The notes beneath the pieces are model-generated. The model ran no database searches, was not told where the DNA came from, and worked only from the letters and a program-made list of their open reading frames with translations. Positions 56,045-64,000 of a stretch of DNA of 64,000 nucleotides are shown in pieces. Position numbers and translations under genes: made by a program. Origin of the DNA: Sphingomonas sp. (GTDB lineage Bacteria > Pseudomonadota > Alphaproteobacteria > Sphingomonadales > Sphingomonadaceae); contig JAFIGU010000062.1 in the NCBI GenBank assembly GCA_017849555.1, positions 118,956 to 182,955 on the forward strand. Reading direction: 5' to 3'. The number at the start of each line of letters is the position of its first letter. Within the stretch, counting starts at the first letter, position 1.

Positions 56045-57505
56045 ATGAAGGCACGATATTTTCCGCGCGGGCTCGTCGCGGTCCTCGCCATTGGCGCGCC
56101 GGCGGCACAGGCGCACCCGCTGTCCGACGCGGATGTCTCGGCGATCACCGGGCAGGTCGAGGCGCGCAAACCGCAACTCGCGGCCAATGCGCGCAAGATC
56201 TGGGAATGGGCGGAGGTCGGGTTCCGCGAAGAGCGCAGCACCGCGCTGCTCCAGAGCCAGCTCAAGGCCGCGGGGTTCCGCGTCGAGACCGGCATTTCCG
56301 GCATCCCCACCGCTTTCGTCGCGACCTATGGCGATGGCGGCCCGGTGATCGCCTATCTCGCCGAATATGATGCCTTGCCCGGTCTTTCGCAGGTCGACGC
56401 GCCGCAACAGGCGACGCGCGGCGGCATCGCGGGTCACGCCTGCGGCCATAATCTGCTCGGCGCGGCATCGGTCGAGGCGGCGATCTCGCTCGCCAAATGG
56501 CTGAAGCAGACCGGCACGCCGGGAACGATCCGCGTCTATGGCAGCCCGGCGGAAGAGGGCGGTTCCTCCAAGATCTATTTCGTGCGCGACGGTCTGTTCA
56601 AGGATGTCGATGCGGTGCTGAGCTGGCATCCGTCGAGCCAGAACGGCGCTGCGCAGGGCACGATGCTCGCGGTGATCAGCGTCAAGTTCCGCTTCGAGGG
56701 CATCGCGGCGCATGCCGCCGCGGCGCCGGAACGCGGGCGATCCGCGCTCGACGGCGTGGAGATCCAGAATGTCGCGGTCAATTATCTGCGCGAGCATGTC
56801 CCGCAGGAAACGCGCATCCACTATACGATTACCGACGGCGGCGACCAGCCGAACATCGTGCCTGCGCACGCCGAGAGCTTCTATTATATCCGCCATTATG
56901 ACGCGGACGTGGTGCGCGATGTTTTCGACCGCGTGAAAAAGGCCGGCGAGGCGGCGGCACTCGCGACCGGCACCAAATTCTCCTATGAGATCGTCAGCGG
57001 CAGCTTCGGGGTTCTGCCCAACGACACGCTGGGCCGCGTCGTCGACGCCAATCTGCGCCGCGTTGGCGGGTATCGTTATACGCCGGAGGAGGCCCGCTTC
57101 GCCGAGGCCATCTCCAGGACATTGCCGGCCGGGGCGGGGAGGGCCGATCCGTCCGCGATCGGCGCCTATGATTTCGGTCGCCGGACCTCCGCGTCATCCG
57201 ATGTGGGCGACATCAGCTGGGTAACGCCGACCTCGAGCCTCGGCACCGCGACCTGGGTGCCGGGCACCGTCCCGCATAGCTGGCAGGCGGCTGCGGCGAG
57301 CGGCACGTCGATCGGGGTCGACGGTGCGCTGATCGCCGCCAAGACGCTCGCTTTGTCCGGGGCGGAGCTGCTGGTGAACCCCGACACGTTGAGGGCCGCG
57401 AAGGAGGAGCTCCACAAGAGCCAGGGCGCGGGCTTCCACTATCAGCCGCTCCTGGGCGATCGCAAACCGGCGCTCGATTATACCCAGGCGCCCGCGCGCC
57501 GCTGA
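56045..57505 (+). CDS. Exported M20-family amidohydrolase (AbgB-like), second module
   Basis: A 486-residue protein: signal peptide MKARYFPRGLVAVLAIGAPAAQA (cleavage near 23), then a complete M20D catalytic domain with YLAEYDALPG, metal loop GHACGHNLLG (Cys and His intact) and acid pair SPAEEGGSSK, plus the lid domain (about 205-330). ATG 56045 is preferred to 56027 because AGAGGAAG lies before it. It follows the receptor by 30 bases. Family members cut N-acyl or amide bonds; here the substrate is probably an N-acylated or amide organosulfur or amino acid compound, which is inference. Confidence 0.9.
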   Translation: MKARYFPRGLVAVLAIGAPAAQAHPLSDADVSAITGQVEARKPQLAANARKIWEWAEVGFREERSTALLQSQLKAAGFRVETGISGIPTAFVATYGDGGPVIAYLAEYDALPGLSQVDAPQQATRGGIAGHACGHNLLGAASVEAAISLAKWLKQTGTPGTIRVYGSPAEEGGSSKIYFVRDGLFKDVDAVLSWHPSSQNGAAQGTMLAVISVKFRFEGIAAHAAAAPERGRSALDGVEIQNVAVNYLREHVPQETRIHYTITDGGDQPNIVPAHAESFYYIRHYDADVVRDVFDRVKKAGEAAALATGTKFSYEIVSGSFGVLPNDTLGRVVDANLRRVGGYRYTPEEARFAEAISRTLPAGAGRADPSAIGAYDFGRRTSASSDVGDISWVTPTSSLGTATWVPGTVPHSWQAAAASGTSIGVDGALIAAKTLALSGAELLVNPDTLRAAKEELHKSQGAGFHYQPLLGDRKPALDYTQAPARR

Positions 57506-57533
57506 CGCAATTTCGATCGAAGGAGGAGGCGAT

Positions 57534-59075
57534 ATGGAGCAGTTCGTTTCGCGTCGGGCATTGTTGGGCGGGCTGACGGCGGCCGGCGGCGCGCTGATGC
57601 TGCCGGGCTGCGGCCCGTCGGCGGGCGGCGGCGCGGGCAATGCGCCACGCCGCGGCGGCACATTGCGCCTCGGCATCCTCGAGCCGGATCGGACGGGCGA
57701 TCTCGACGTCCACAAACCGATCAGCATGGGCAGCGTCATTCGCGGCTTCGCGATGTACAGCAAGCTCTGGGAATGGGACGATGACATGCTCCCGGTCCTC
57801 GATCTCGCCGAGACGAGCGAAGTCACGCCCGACGCCAGCGCGTGGACCGTGCGGCTGAAGAAGGGGCTGGAATTCCACCACGGCAAGTCGATCACCGCGG
57901 ATGATGTGATCTTCTCGCTGCGGCGACTGACCGACCCGCGGCTCGCCTCGCCGTTCGGCGCGCTGATCAACCCGGTCGACCGCGATTCGATTCGCAAGCT
58001 CGACGAGCGCACGGTGCGGATCGCGATGAAGCCGGGGCTGCCCTTCGTGGCATTGCCCGAGACGTGGGTGAATTTCGGCGGCATCGTGCCGACCGATTAC
58101 GATCCCGTCCACAATCCGGTCGGCGCGGGACCGTTCAAGCTCAAGGATTTCACCCCCGGCCAGCGCGCGCGCTTCGTCCGGTTCGAAAATTACCACAAGC
58201 CCGGCCGTCCCTATCCCGACGCGCTGGAGATCATCGAGTTCAAGGACCAGTTCGCGCGCGTCTCCGCGCTGCTCGCGGGGCAGATCGACCTCGCCAACAT
58301 GATCCTGCCCGAACATGCCGGGTTGCTGCGCGGCAAGGCGGGGGCGCAGGTGATCGTGTCGCCGTCCAACACCTGGCAGTCGTTCGACATGAATGTCGCG
58401 AGCGGCCCCTTCGCCGACGCGCGGGTGCGCGAGGCGTTCCGGCTGCTCGTCGACCGCGATGATCTGGTGAAGCGCGCGCTGCAAGGGCACGGCCGCGCAG
58501 CCAACGATCTTTATGCGCCGCAGGACCCGACCTTCGACCGGGCGATCGCCAGGCGCCCCTATGATCCGGACAAGGCGCGCAGCCTGCTTGCCGCCGCCGG
58601 CGCATCCAATCTTTCGGTGGAGCTCGTTACGACCGCCGCCGCCGCCAGCCCGGCGCTGGTCTTTACCGAACAGGCCAAGCGCGTCGGTGTCGATATCCGG
58701 GTGCGCAAGGTCGATTTCTCCGTCTTCAACGGCAAGTCGCGCCCGGATTGGGCGCTCAGCACCGGCGGCACGCTCGGCACGCCGTGGCTCGCCACCGCGC
58801 TCCACATCGACGCGCCCACCGCGGTCAACAACAAGACGCACTTCCGCGATCCCGAATTCTCCAGCCTGTTCCAGCGCGCGATGGGCGAGCCCGATCTCGA
58901 ACGGCGCAGCGCGCTGGTCCATCAGGCGCAGCGCATCCAGTTCGACCGCGGCGGCCTTCTCATCTGGGGTTTCACCGACGTGCTCGACGGCGCGGCGGCT
59001 CGGGTCGGCGGGATCAAACCCGAACGCTCGCATTTTCCCACCTGGCGGTTCGACCGCATGTGGGTGAAGGCCTGA
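57534..59075 (+). CDS. Solute-binding lipoprotein, paralogue of the ABC importer protein
   Basis: A 513-residue SBP_bac_5 protein. A twin-Arg start (VSRRALLGGL) and a lipobox (LMLPGC) precede the mature fold. Shared blocks with the protein at 43915-45468 include YSKLWEW, LEFHHGKS, NFGGIVPTDYDPVHN and GPFKLKDFTPGQR. AGGAGGAGGC lies before the ATG. No permease accompanies it, so it probably docks on the importer encoded at 40.2-43.9 kb, widening its ligand range. Confidence 0.93.
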   Translation: MEQFVSRRALLGGLTAAGGALMLPGCGPSAGGGAGNAPRRGGTLRLGILEPDRTGDLDVHKPISMGSVIRGFAMYSKLWEWDDDMLPVLDLAETSEVTPDASAWTVRLKKGLEFHHGKSITADDVIFSLRRLTDPRLASPFGALINPVDRDSIRKLDERTVRIAMKPGLPFVALPETWVNFGGIVPTDYDPVHNPVGAGPFKLKDFTPGQRARFVRFENYHKPGRPYPDALEIIEFKDQFARVSALLAGQIDLANMILPEHAGLLRGKAGAQVIVSPSNTWQSFDMNVASGPFADARVREAFRLLVDRDDLVKRALQGHGRAANDLYAPQDPTFDRAIARRPYDPDKARSLLAAAGASNLSVELVTTAAAASPALVFTEQAKRVGVDIRVRKVDFSVFNGKSRPDWALSTGGTLGTPWLATALHIDAPTAVNNKTHFRDPEFSSLFQRAMGEPDLERRSALVHQAQRIQFDRGGLLIWGFTDVLDGAAARVGGIKPERSHFPTWRFDRMWVKA

Positions 59076-59183
59076 TCCGGCGGTCTTCGCGTCGCTATCC
59101 TGCTTAACCCTACTGATTTGATAGGAAATCTATACCCGGGTTTGGCAATTCTGCCCGGCGCCGGGAGCGCATCCGGCTAATAT

Positions 59184-59211
59184 GGTCCGGACGGAACCGA
59201 ATACGGTCCGG
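59184..59211. repeat. GGTCCGG direct repeats 21 bp apart upstream of epsC
   Basis: GGTCCGG occurs at 59184-59190 and 59205-59211, exactly two helical turns apart, and the same block forms an imperfect inverted repeat (CCGGACGG at 59187-59194 with CGGTCCGG at 59204-59211). It ends 20 bases before the serine acetyltransferase ATG, so it may be an operator over the promoter. Confidence 0.4.
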
Positions 59212-59230
59212 GTAACCCCGAGGAGTTCCC

Positions 59231-60181
59231 ATGCCTGCCGCTTTGGACGGATCCATCACGATCCCGCGAGATCTCGGAATCGTGATCGACGAGCTGAAAC
59301 AGGCGCGCGCCGACTGGCGGATCGCGCATGACCGCGTGAGCGAGCGCGTCCTCGCTTTCCCCTCTCGCCAGTCGCTCAAAAGGATTTGCCGTGAACTCGG
59401 CACGGCCTTGTTCCCGCTCCGGCTCGGGCCACCCGAGCTCAATTCGTCCAACGAGAATCGCTGGATCGAAGCGACGCTCGAATCGACCCTGTCGCAACTG
59501 ACCGCGCAGGTCGCGCTCGAGGTTCGCCTCGCGCGGCCGGATATCAATAGTATCGAAGAGGCGCGCGTCGCGGACAATATCGTCGGCGCGTTCGCGGCGA
59601 GCCTGGCGGACATCCGGCGCCTTCTCGATGGCGATGTCGAAGCCGGTTACCGCAACGATCCGGCCGCCCGCAGCGTCGATGAAGTCCTGCTTTCCTATCC
59701 GTCGCTGACCGCGATCCTCCATTACCGGCTCGCCCACCGCCTGTACGAGCTCGGCGCGCCGCTGATTGCGCGGATCATCGGCGAGGTCGCGCATGCGGAA
59801 ACCGGGATCGATATTCATCCCGGCGCGACGATCGGGGCGCAATTGTTCATCGATCATGGCACCGGGATCGTGATCGGAGAGACCTGCGTGATCGGCGATC
59901 GGGTCCGGCTCTATCAGGGCGTGACGCTGGGCGGCGAGCCGTTGCCCGCCGGCGCCGCGCACAGCAATGCCGATCCTCGCGCCCGCCGGCATCCCTTCAT
60001 CGCGGATGATGTGGTGATCTTCGCCGGCGCGGTGCTGCTCGGGCCGATCACGATCGGCGCGCGGTCACGCATCGGGGGCAATCTGTGGCTCCGCACCGAT
60101 GTGCCGCCCGACAGCATCGTCGAACTCGAAACGCCGCGGATCAGGCCGGCGGGGACCAGCGCATCCCGAGAGGAGTTTTAG
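59231..60181 (+). CDS. epsC: Serine O-acetyltransferase (EpsC/CysE type)
   Basis: A 316-residue enzyme making O-acetylserine from serine and acetyl-CoA, the carbon acceptor for sulfide in cysteine synthesis. An N-terminal helical domain (about residues 1-170, with LLSYPSLTAILHYRLAH) is followed by the left-handed hexapeptide beta-helix (DIHPGATIGAQLFIDHGTG; GVTLGG) with catalytic His and Asp. The C-terminus ends near STSREEF-like residues instead of the usual Ile that binds cysteine synthase. AGGAG precedes the ATG. It closes the plus-strand sulfur block. Confidence 0.93.
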   Translation: MPAALDGSITIPRDLGIVIDELKQARADWRIAHDRVSERVLAFPSRQSLKRICRELGTALFPLRLGPPELNSSNENRWIEATLESTLSQLTAQVALEVRLARPDINSIEEARVADNIVGAFAASLADIRRLLDGDVEAGYRNDPAARSVDEVLLSYPSLTAILHYRLAHRLYELGAPLIARIIGEVAHAETGIDIHPGATIGAQLFIDHGTGIVIGETCVIGDRVRLYQGVTLGGEPLPAGAAHSNADPRARRHPFIADDVVIFAGAVLLGPITIGARSRIGGNLWLRTDVPPDSIVELETPRIRPAGTSASREEF

Positions 60182-60204
60182 ACCCTAGCGCGTCGCGCGC
60201 TTCG

Positions 60205-62028
60205 TCACGCGGGCTCGGCCAGGTTTCGGTCATAGGCGCGGTAGAGCGCCGCATAGGCGCCTTGCGCTTCGATCAGCTCGTGGTGCGGCCCGATTTCGGC
60301 GATCGCGCCGTCGCGGATCACGACGATGCGGTCCGCGTCCCTGATCGTGGCGAGCCGGTGCGCGATGATCAATGCCGTGCGCCCTTCGCACAAGCGCCGC
60401 AGCGCGGCCTGTATCCGCTGTTCGGTGCTGACGTCGACCGCCGAGGTCGCTTCGTCGAGCACCAGCACCGCCGGATCGGCCAGATAGGCCCGCACCAGAC
60501 ACACCAGCTGTCGCTGCCCCTGGCTGAGCTGCGCGCCGAGCGGCCCGACATCGGTCTCATAACCCCGCGGCAGCGCCTCGAGAACGTCGCCGGCGCCGAG
60601 TTCACGCGCCGCGTCGATGAGGGCCGCGTCGCTCGCCTCGGGGCGTGCGAGCCGGAGGTTGTCGAGCACGCTGCCGCTGAACAGGACATTGTCCTGAAGC
60701 ACGACCCCGACCTGCCGCCGAAGGCTGGCCTCGGACAGATGACGCAGATCGTGCCCGTCGAGCAGCACGCAGCCGGATCCGACATCGTAGAAACGGGTGA
60801 GAAGCTGGACCAGCGTGCTCTTGCCATGCCCGGTGGGGCCGACGATCGCGACTATTTCGCCTTCGCCGATCGTGAGGCTGAGATCGCGGATCACCGGCTT
60901 GCCGGCAAGATAGGAGAAATCCACGTTGCGGAATTCGATCTCGCCGCGGATGCGATCCAGATCGATCGCATCGGGCGCGTCGACGACTTCCGGCTCGGTA
61001 TCGAGCAGCAGGAAGATCCGCTGTGCGCAGGCCGATCCGTTGGCGAAGCGCTCGAACAGGTCGTTGAACTCCTGAAGCGGCGCGAGGAACAGGAAGACGT
61101 AGAACAGGCTCTGGGTCAGCTCGCCGATGGTCAGCGAGCCCAAGGCGACACCGCGCCCGCCGATCAGCAGGATCAGCGCGAGCGCGGCGGTGGTGAGCAG
61201 CCCGGTGAACGGCGCGAACCAGCCGGAGCGGGCATTGCCCCGGATCAGCGCGCTGTTGAAATCCTCGAGCAGCCCTTTGTAGCGCGCCAGATTCTCGGTC
61301 TCTCGCCCCGCCTGCTTGAGCAGCCGGACGCCGGCGACCGTCTCGACCAGATGCGCGGTAAAGCGGCTGCGGTTCTCCGCCACGCGTGCCCAGGTGCGTT
61401 GCGACAGCCGCTTGAAGGCGAAGGTCGCCAGCACGAGGATCGGCACGACCCCCACCAGCCCGAGCAGCAGTTGCGGGGCGATCGTCCATAGGAGGATCGC
61501 CGAGATCATGAGGCGCAATAATGCGGACAGAAATTGCGGCGGCCCCTGGATCAGCAGCGGTTCGAGCGTGTCCACGTCGCGGTCGGCGCGCGAGATGATG
61601 CGCCCCGCCTTGGTCCGGTCGAAATAGCCGACGCTCAATCGCTGGACGTGGGCGAACACCTCGCTGCGCAGATCGTTGAGGACGCGGATCGCCGCCGTGC
61701 CCGCGACATATTGCGAAACCCCGCTCAGCGCGAAGCGCGCCGCCCAGGTCGCGGCAAGCCCGAGGCACGCCCAGAGGATCAGGCGCTCGTCGAACGGCCG
61801 CCCATGATTGCCGAGCGCATGATCGATCACCAGCCCGATCAGCATCGGCCGCGCGAAGATCGCCAGCACCTGGACAAGCTCGATCGCGACGACCGCCGCT
61901 ATGCGCGAGCGCACCGGGCGCAGCAGCGGCGCAAGCCGATGCAGCATGAAGCGGTCCAGCGCCTTTTTCGCGAATTTCTCCTCAAGCTCGAGGTCGGACA
62001 GCGGCCGGTCACCGGCGAATGCGTTCAT
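60205..62028 (-). CDS. ABC exporter half-transporter, catalytically competent partner
   Basis: A 607-residue type IV ABC exporter subunit with six N-terminal helices (about residues 40-330) and a C-terminal NBD. The NBD has Walker A GPTGHGKS, Walker B VLVLDEATSAVD with the catalytic Glu, H-loop IIAHRLATI, but a modified signature LSQGQRQ. It pairs with the gene immediately upstream (1-base gap), whose site is degenerate. Substrate unknown; lipids, peptides or drugs are typical. Confidence 0.92.
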   Translation of the reverse strand: MNAFAGDRPLSDLELEEKFAKKALDRFMLHRLAPLLRPVRSRIAAVVAIELVQVLAIFARPMLIGLVIDHALGNHGRPFDERLILWACLGLAATWAARFALSGVSQYVAGTAAIRVLNDLRSEVFAHVQRLSVGYFDRTKAGRIISRADRDVDTLEPLLIQGPPQFLSALLRLMISAILLWTIAPQLLLGLVGVVPILVLATFAFKRLSQRTWARVAENRSRFTAHLVETVAGVRLLKQAGRETENLARYKGLLEDFNSALIRGNARSGWFAPFTGLLTTAALALILLIGGRGVALGSLTIGELTQSLFYVFLFLAPLQEFNDLFERFANGSACAQRIFLLLDTEPEVVDAPDAIDLDRIRGEIEFRNVDFSYLAGKPVIRDLSLTIGEGEIVAIVGPTGHGKSTLVQLLTRFYDVGSGCVLLDGHDLRHLSEASLRRQVGVVLQDNVLFSGSVLDNLRLARPEASDAALIDAARELGAGDVLEALPRGYETDVGPLGAQLSQGQRQLVCLVRAYLADPAVLVLDEATSAVDVSTEQRIQAALRRLCEGRTALIIAHRLATIRDADRIVVIRDGAIAEIGPHHELIEAQGAYAALYRAYDRNLAEPA

Positions 62029-62029
62029 C

Positions 62030-63832
62030 TCACAATCCCATCAAGGCGCGATAGGCCGGGTTGGAGGCGATCAGCGCATCATGGGCTCCCTCAGCAGCGA
62101 TCCCGCCGTTCTGGAGCAGCAGGACGCGATCGGCCGCGAGGATCGTCGACAGCCGGCTCGACACGATCAGCATCGTCACCGGCCGCGCCGTACCGCGCCT
62201 CAAGGCGCGGATATTGTCGATCGCGCGGCGCTCGGTCGCGGCGTCGAGCGCGCTGGTCGCATCGTCCAGCACCAAAAGGTCGGCATCGGCGAGGAGCGCG
62301 CGCGCAAGGCAGATGCGCTGCCGTTGCCCGCCCGACAAGGTCACGCCGCGGTCGCCGACCCGCGTCTCCAGCCCGTCCGGCAACCGTTCGAGCAATTCGC
62401 CCGCCGCCGCCTGCTCCAGCGCCGCGATCAATTGCGCGTCGCTGGCGTAAGGCGCGGTCAGGCGGAGATTGGCGGCGAGCGTGTCGGAGAACAGAAAGCT
62501 TTCCTGCGGCAACACATGGACGCGACGGCGTAACGCGCCGAGGTTCAGCATGCGCAGATCGCGCCAGCCGCCCGCGTCCGACCCGATCTCGATCGACCCG
62601 CTGTCGACATCGATGAGGCGCGGGAGCAGGCCGCACAGCAGGCTCTTGCCCGATCCGGTTGGCCCGACCAGCGCGACGATCTCGCCTGGCGCGATATCGA
62701 GCGACAGGTCGCGCAGCACGAGCCCGCCGTCGCCGAGCGGCGCGACCGAGACGCCGCGCAGCCTCAATCCGAGCGGCGCGCGCGGCAGCGGCGCCGTGCC
62801 GCTCACGATATCGGGCTCGGCGTCGAGCACCTCCCAGATGCGCCCGGCAGAGGCGCGCGCATCGGCGACGATCTGGAGCAGCATCCCGATCGTCTCGATC
62901 CTCAGCACCAGCGTGTTGACCACCAGCAACGCGGCGACCAGCGCGCCGACATCGAGCCGCTCGTGCCCGACCAGCCACGCGCCATAGCCGAGCACCCAGA
63001 CATGGCCGAGCGCGACGATCGTCTGGGGCAGGGGGACGTGCCGCGCCGCATAGGAGATCGCCGCGCGCGCCTCGCGGCGAAAGACCGAGACATGCGCGTC
63101 GAAGCGCGCGATCCGCGCCGCGCCCAGCCCGAACGCCTTGATCACGCGGACGCCGTTGACGCCTTCCGACAGATCCTGCGTCACCGCGTCATAAGCGCTG
63201 CCGATCCGGCGATCGAGCAGCACCAATGCGTCTGCCTGAGCGGCAAGCAGCGCCGTGCCGACCAGCATCAATATGAGCGGAACGATCCCCAGCCAGGGCG
63301 AATAATAGATCAGCAGCCCGGTCGAGATGATGACGATCAGCCCGGTCTCGAACATCTGGCGCCAGAAGTTGATCAGCGCGTCGCGCACCTTGTCGGCATC
63401 CCGCGTCATGCGCGTCACCATCTCGCCGACGCCGTGTCGCCAGTGATAGGCGAGGTCGAGCCGCTGGACCTGCATCAGGATCCGCTCGCGCAGGATGGTG
63501 AGCAGCCGCTGGCCAATCGACAGCGCCAGGAGCCCCGCGCCATATTGGACCGCGGCGCGCGCGAGCGAGAGCCCCAGCAGCACGGTAACCCAGAACCACG
63601 CCCGGCTGTAGTCGAGCTCGCCCGCGGCGCCGCGCGCGATCAGCCGCCCGGCGCCTGCCTCATGGACCGCGCGACCGACCAGCCCCTGCTGTGCGACCAG
63701 CGCGAGATTGACCGCGAGCAGCATGAGCGCGGTCAGCACGAACCGGCCTGGCATCCGGCGGTAGATCGCCAGGCAGCGGAGCAGCGGGGATGGGGCCGGG
63801 GTGGCGACCGGCCGCGACGTCTCCATCAGCAT
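62030..63832 (-). CDS. ABC exporter half-transporter with degenerate ATP site
   Basis: A 600-residue partner. Six helices (about residues 30-320) precede an NBD with Walker A GPTGSGKS and canonical LSGGQRQR, but Walker B reads LLVLDDATSALD (Asp for the catalytic Glu) and the H-loop is IVSSRLSTI (Ser for His). With the LSQGQ signature of the partner, one composite site is non-catalytic and the other is complete, as in heterodimeric exporters of the TM287/288 type. The start is ATG 63832 or 63826; neither has a clear ribosome binding site. Confidence 0.91.
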   Translation of the reverse strand: MLMETSRPVATPAPSPLLRCLAIYRRMPGRFVLTALMLLAVNLALVAQQGLVGRAVHEAGAGRLIARGAAGELDYSRAWFWVTVLLGLSLARAAVQYGAGLLALSIGQRLLTILRERILMQVQRLDLAYHWRHGVGEMVTRMTRDADKVRDALINFWRQMFETGLIVIISTGLLIYYSPWLGIVPLILMLVGTALLAAQADALVLLDRRIGSAYDAVTQDLSEGVNGVRVIKAFGLGAARIARFDAHVSVFRREARAAISYAARHVPLPQTIVALGHVWVLGYGAWLVGHERLDVGALVAALLVVNTLVLRIETIGMLLQIVADARASAGRIWEVLDAEPDIVSGTAPLPRAPLGLRLRGVSVAPLGDGGLVLRDLSLDIAPGEIVALVGPTGSGKSLLCGLLPRLIDVDSGSIEIGSDAGGWRDLRMLNLGALRRRVHVLPQESFLFSDTLAANLRLTAPYASDAQLIAALEQAAAGELLERLPDGLETRVGDRGVTLSGGQRQRICLARALLADADLLVLDDATSALDAATERRAIDNIRALRRGTARPVTMLIVSSRLSTILAADRVLLLQNGGIAAEGAHDALIASNPAYRALMGL

Positions 63833-63853
63833 CTATCGTGCGAGTCCCTTGGC

Positions 63854-63940
63854 TCAGAGCGGCTGCCGCCACGCGCCGGGGTGATGGCCGTGGCGCGTGA
63901 GGAACACGCCGAGCGCGAGCTTGCGCTGTTTCGCCGCCAT
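63854..63940 (-). pseudogene. N-terminal stump of an NtaA/DszA-type monooxygenase
   Basis: A 28-codon frame MAAKQRKLALGVFLTRHGHH, then PGAWRQPL and stop. It matches the start of NtaA/SnaA/DszA/DmoA-type FMN monooxygenases (LxLGxFLxxxGHHxxAWRxP), which are normally about 450 residues. The rest is missing: the ABC exporter gene begins 21 bases after the stop. It looks like a deletion junction in what was a longer sulfur/nitrogen monooxygenase gene. Confidence 0.55.
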
Positions 63941-63945
63941 CGGAA

Positions 63946-64000
63946 TTACTCGGCGGCCTGCGCATAATGGATGACGCCGTCGTCATCGACATGCGCGTCG
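63946..64000 (-). CDS. Partial CDS, C-terminal end only
   Basis: The frame entering from the right edge reads DAHVDDDGVIHYAQAAE and stops at 63946-63948. It is 5 bases from the NtaA-like stump, so the two were probably cotranscribed. Too short to identify. Confidence 0.4.
   Translation of the reverse strand, partial: DAHVDDDGVIHYAQAAE

Overview
The window is GC-rich, gene-dense DNA that looks like the chromosome of a sphingomonad-type alphaproteobacterium (Sphingomonas or a close relative). The supporting evidence is a PEPxxWA-CTERM exported protein, several very large TonB-dependent receptors with the outer-membrane C-terminal Phe, M20 amidohydrolases paired with such receptors, Crp-like regulators without an obvious cAMP site, a CioAB-type cytochrome bd oxidase and a CbpA/CbpM pair. 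I saw no rRNA, tRNA, CRISPR array, insertion sequence or phage gene.

Left part (about 0.3-29.5 kb): an energy-stress and signalling block. It holds two convergent Crp/Fnr-like regulators, a KaiC-like ATPase coupled to a hybrid histidine kinase and a stand-alone receiver, a cytochrome bd oxidase operon (cydA-cydB-small subunit) preceded by a YdeP-like molybdoenzyme, an MHYT-GGDEF-EAL protein, a NarL-type two-component pair, a PEPxxWA-CTERM protein, a TetR regulator, a dnaK-cbpA-cbpM-ndh run, an NtrC-type sigma-54 activator with its kinase (interrupted by one in-frame TAG), and fdhD-mscS. A near-perfect sigma-54 promoter precedes fdhD and a good one precedes dnaK, so the NtrC-type regulator may link molybdoenzyme maturation, chaperones and type II NADH dehydrogenase in one response.

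Middle part (about 29.5-40.2 kb): a TonB receptor plus M20 amidohydrolase under an Lrp/AsnC regulator with a candidate 15-bp dyad operator; a GlxA-type regulator divergent from a secreted DJ-1/PfpI lipoprotein; a 2-oxoglutarate/iron dioxygenase; a flavoprotein; and a DUF3088-like protein.

Right part (about 40.2-64 kb): an apparent organosulfur-acquisition island. On the minus strand, in transcription order, are an SsuD-family monooxygenase, an SfnB-type flavoprotein, a TonB receptor, two more SsuD-family monooxygenases, a solute-binding lipoprotein, two permeases and a double-ATPase subunit. Divergent on the plus strand are a TonB receptor, an M20 amidohydrolase, a second paralogous binding lipoprotein and serine acetyltransferase. 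Each of the three minus-strand transcription blocks is preceded by a -24/-12 (sigma-54) promoter, and the plus-strand block has a weaker one. The likely logic is outer-membrane capture, periplasmic binding, ABC import, flavin-dependent C-S cleavage or deamidation, and assimilation through O-acetylserine. The substrate is not identifiable from sequence. The window ends with a heterodimeric ABC exporter and the 28-codon stump of an NtaA-like monooxygenase.
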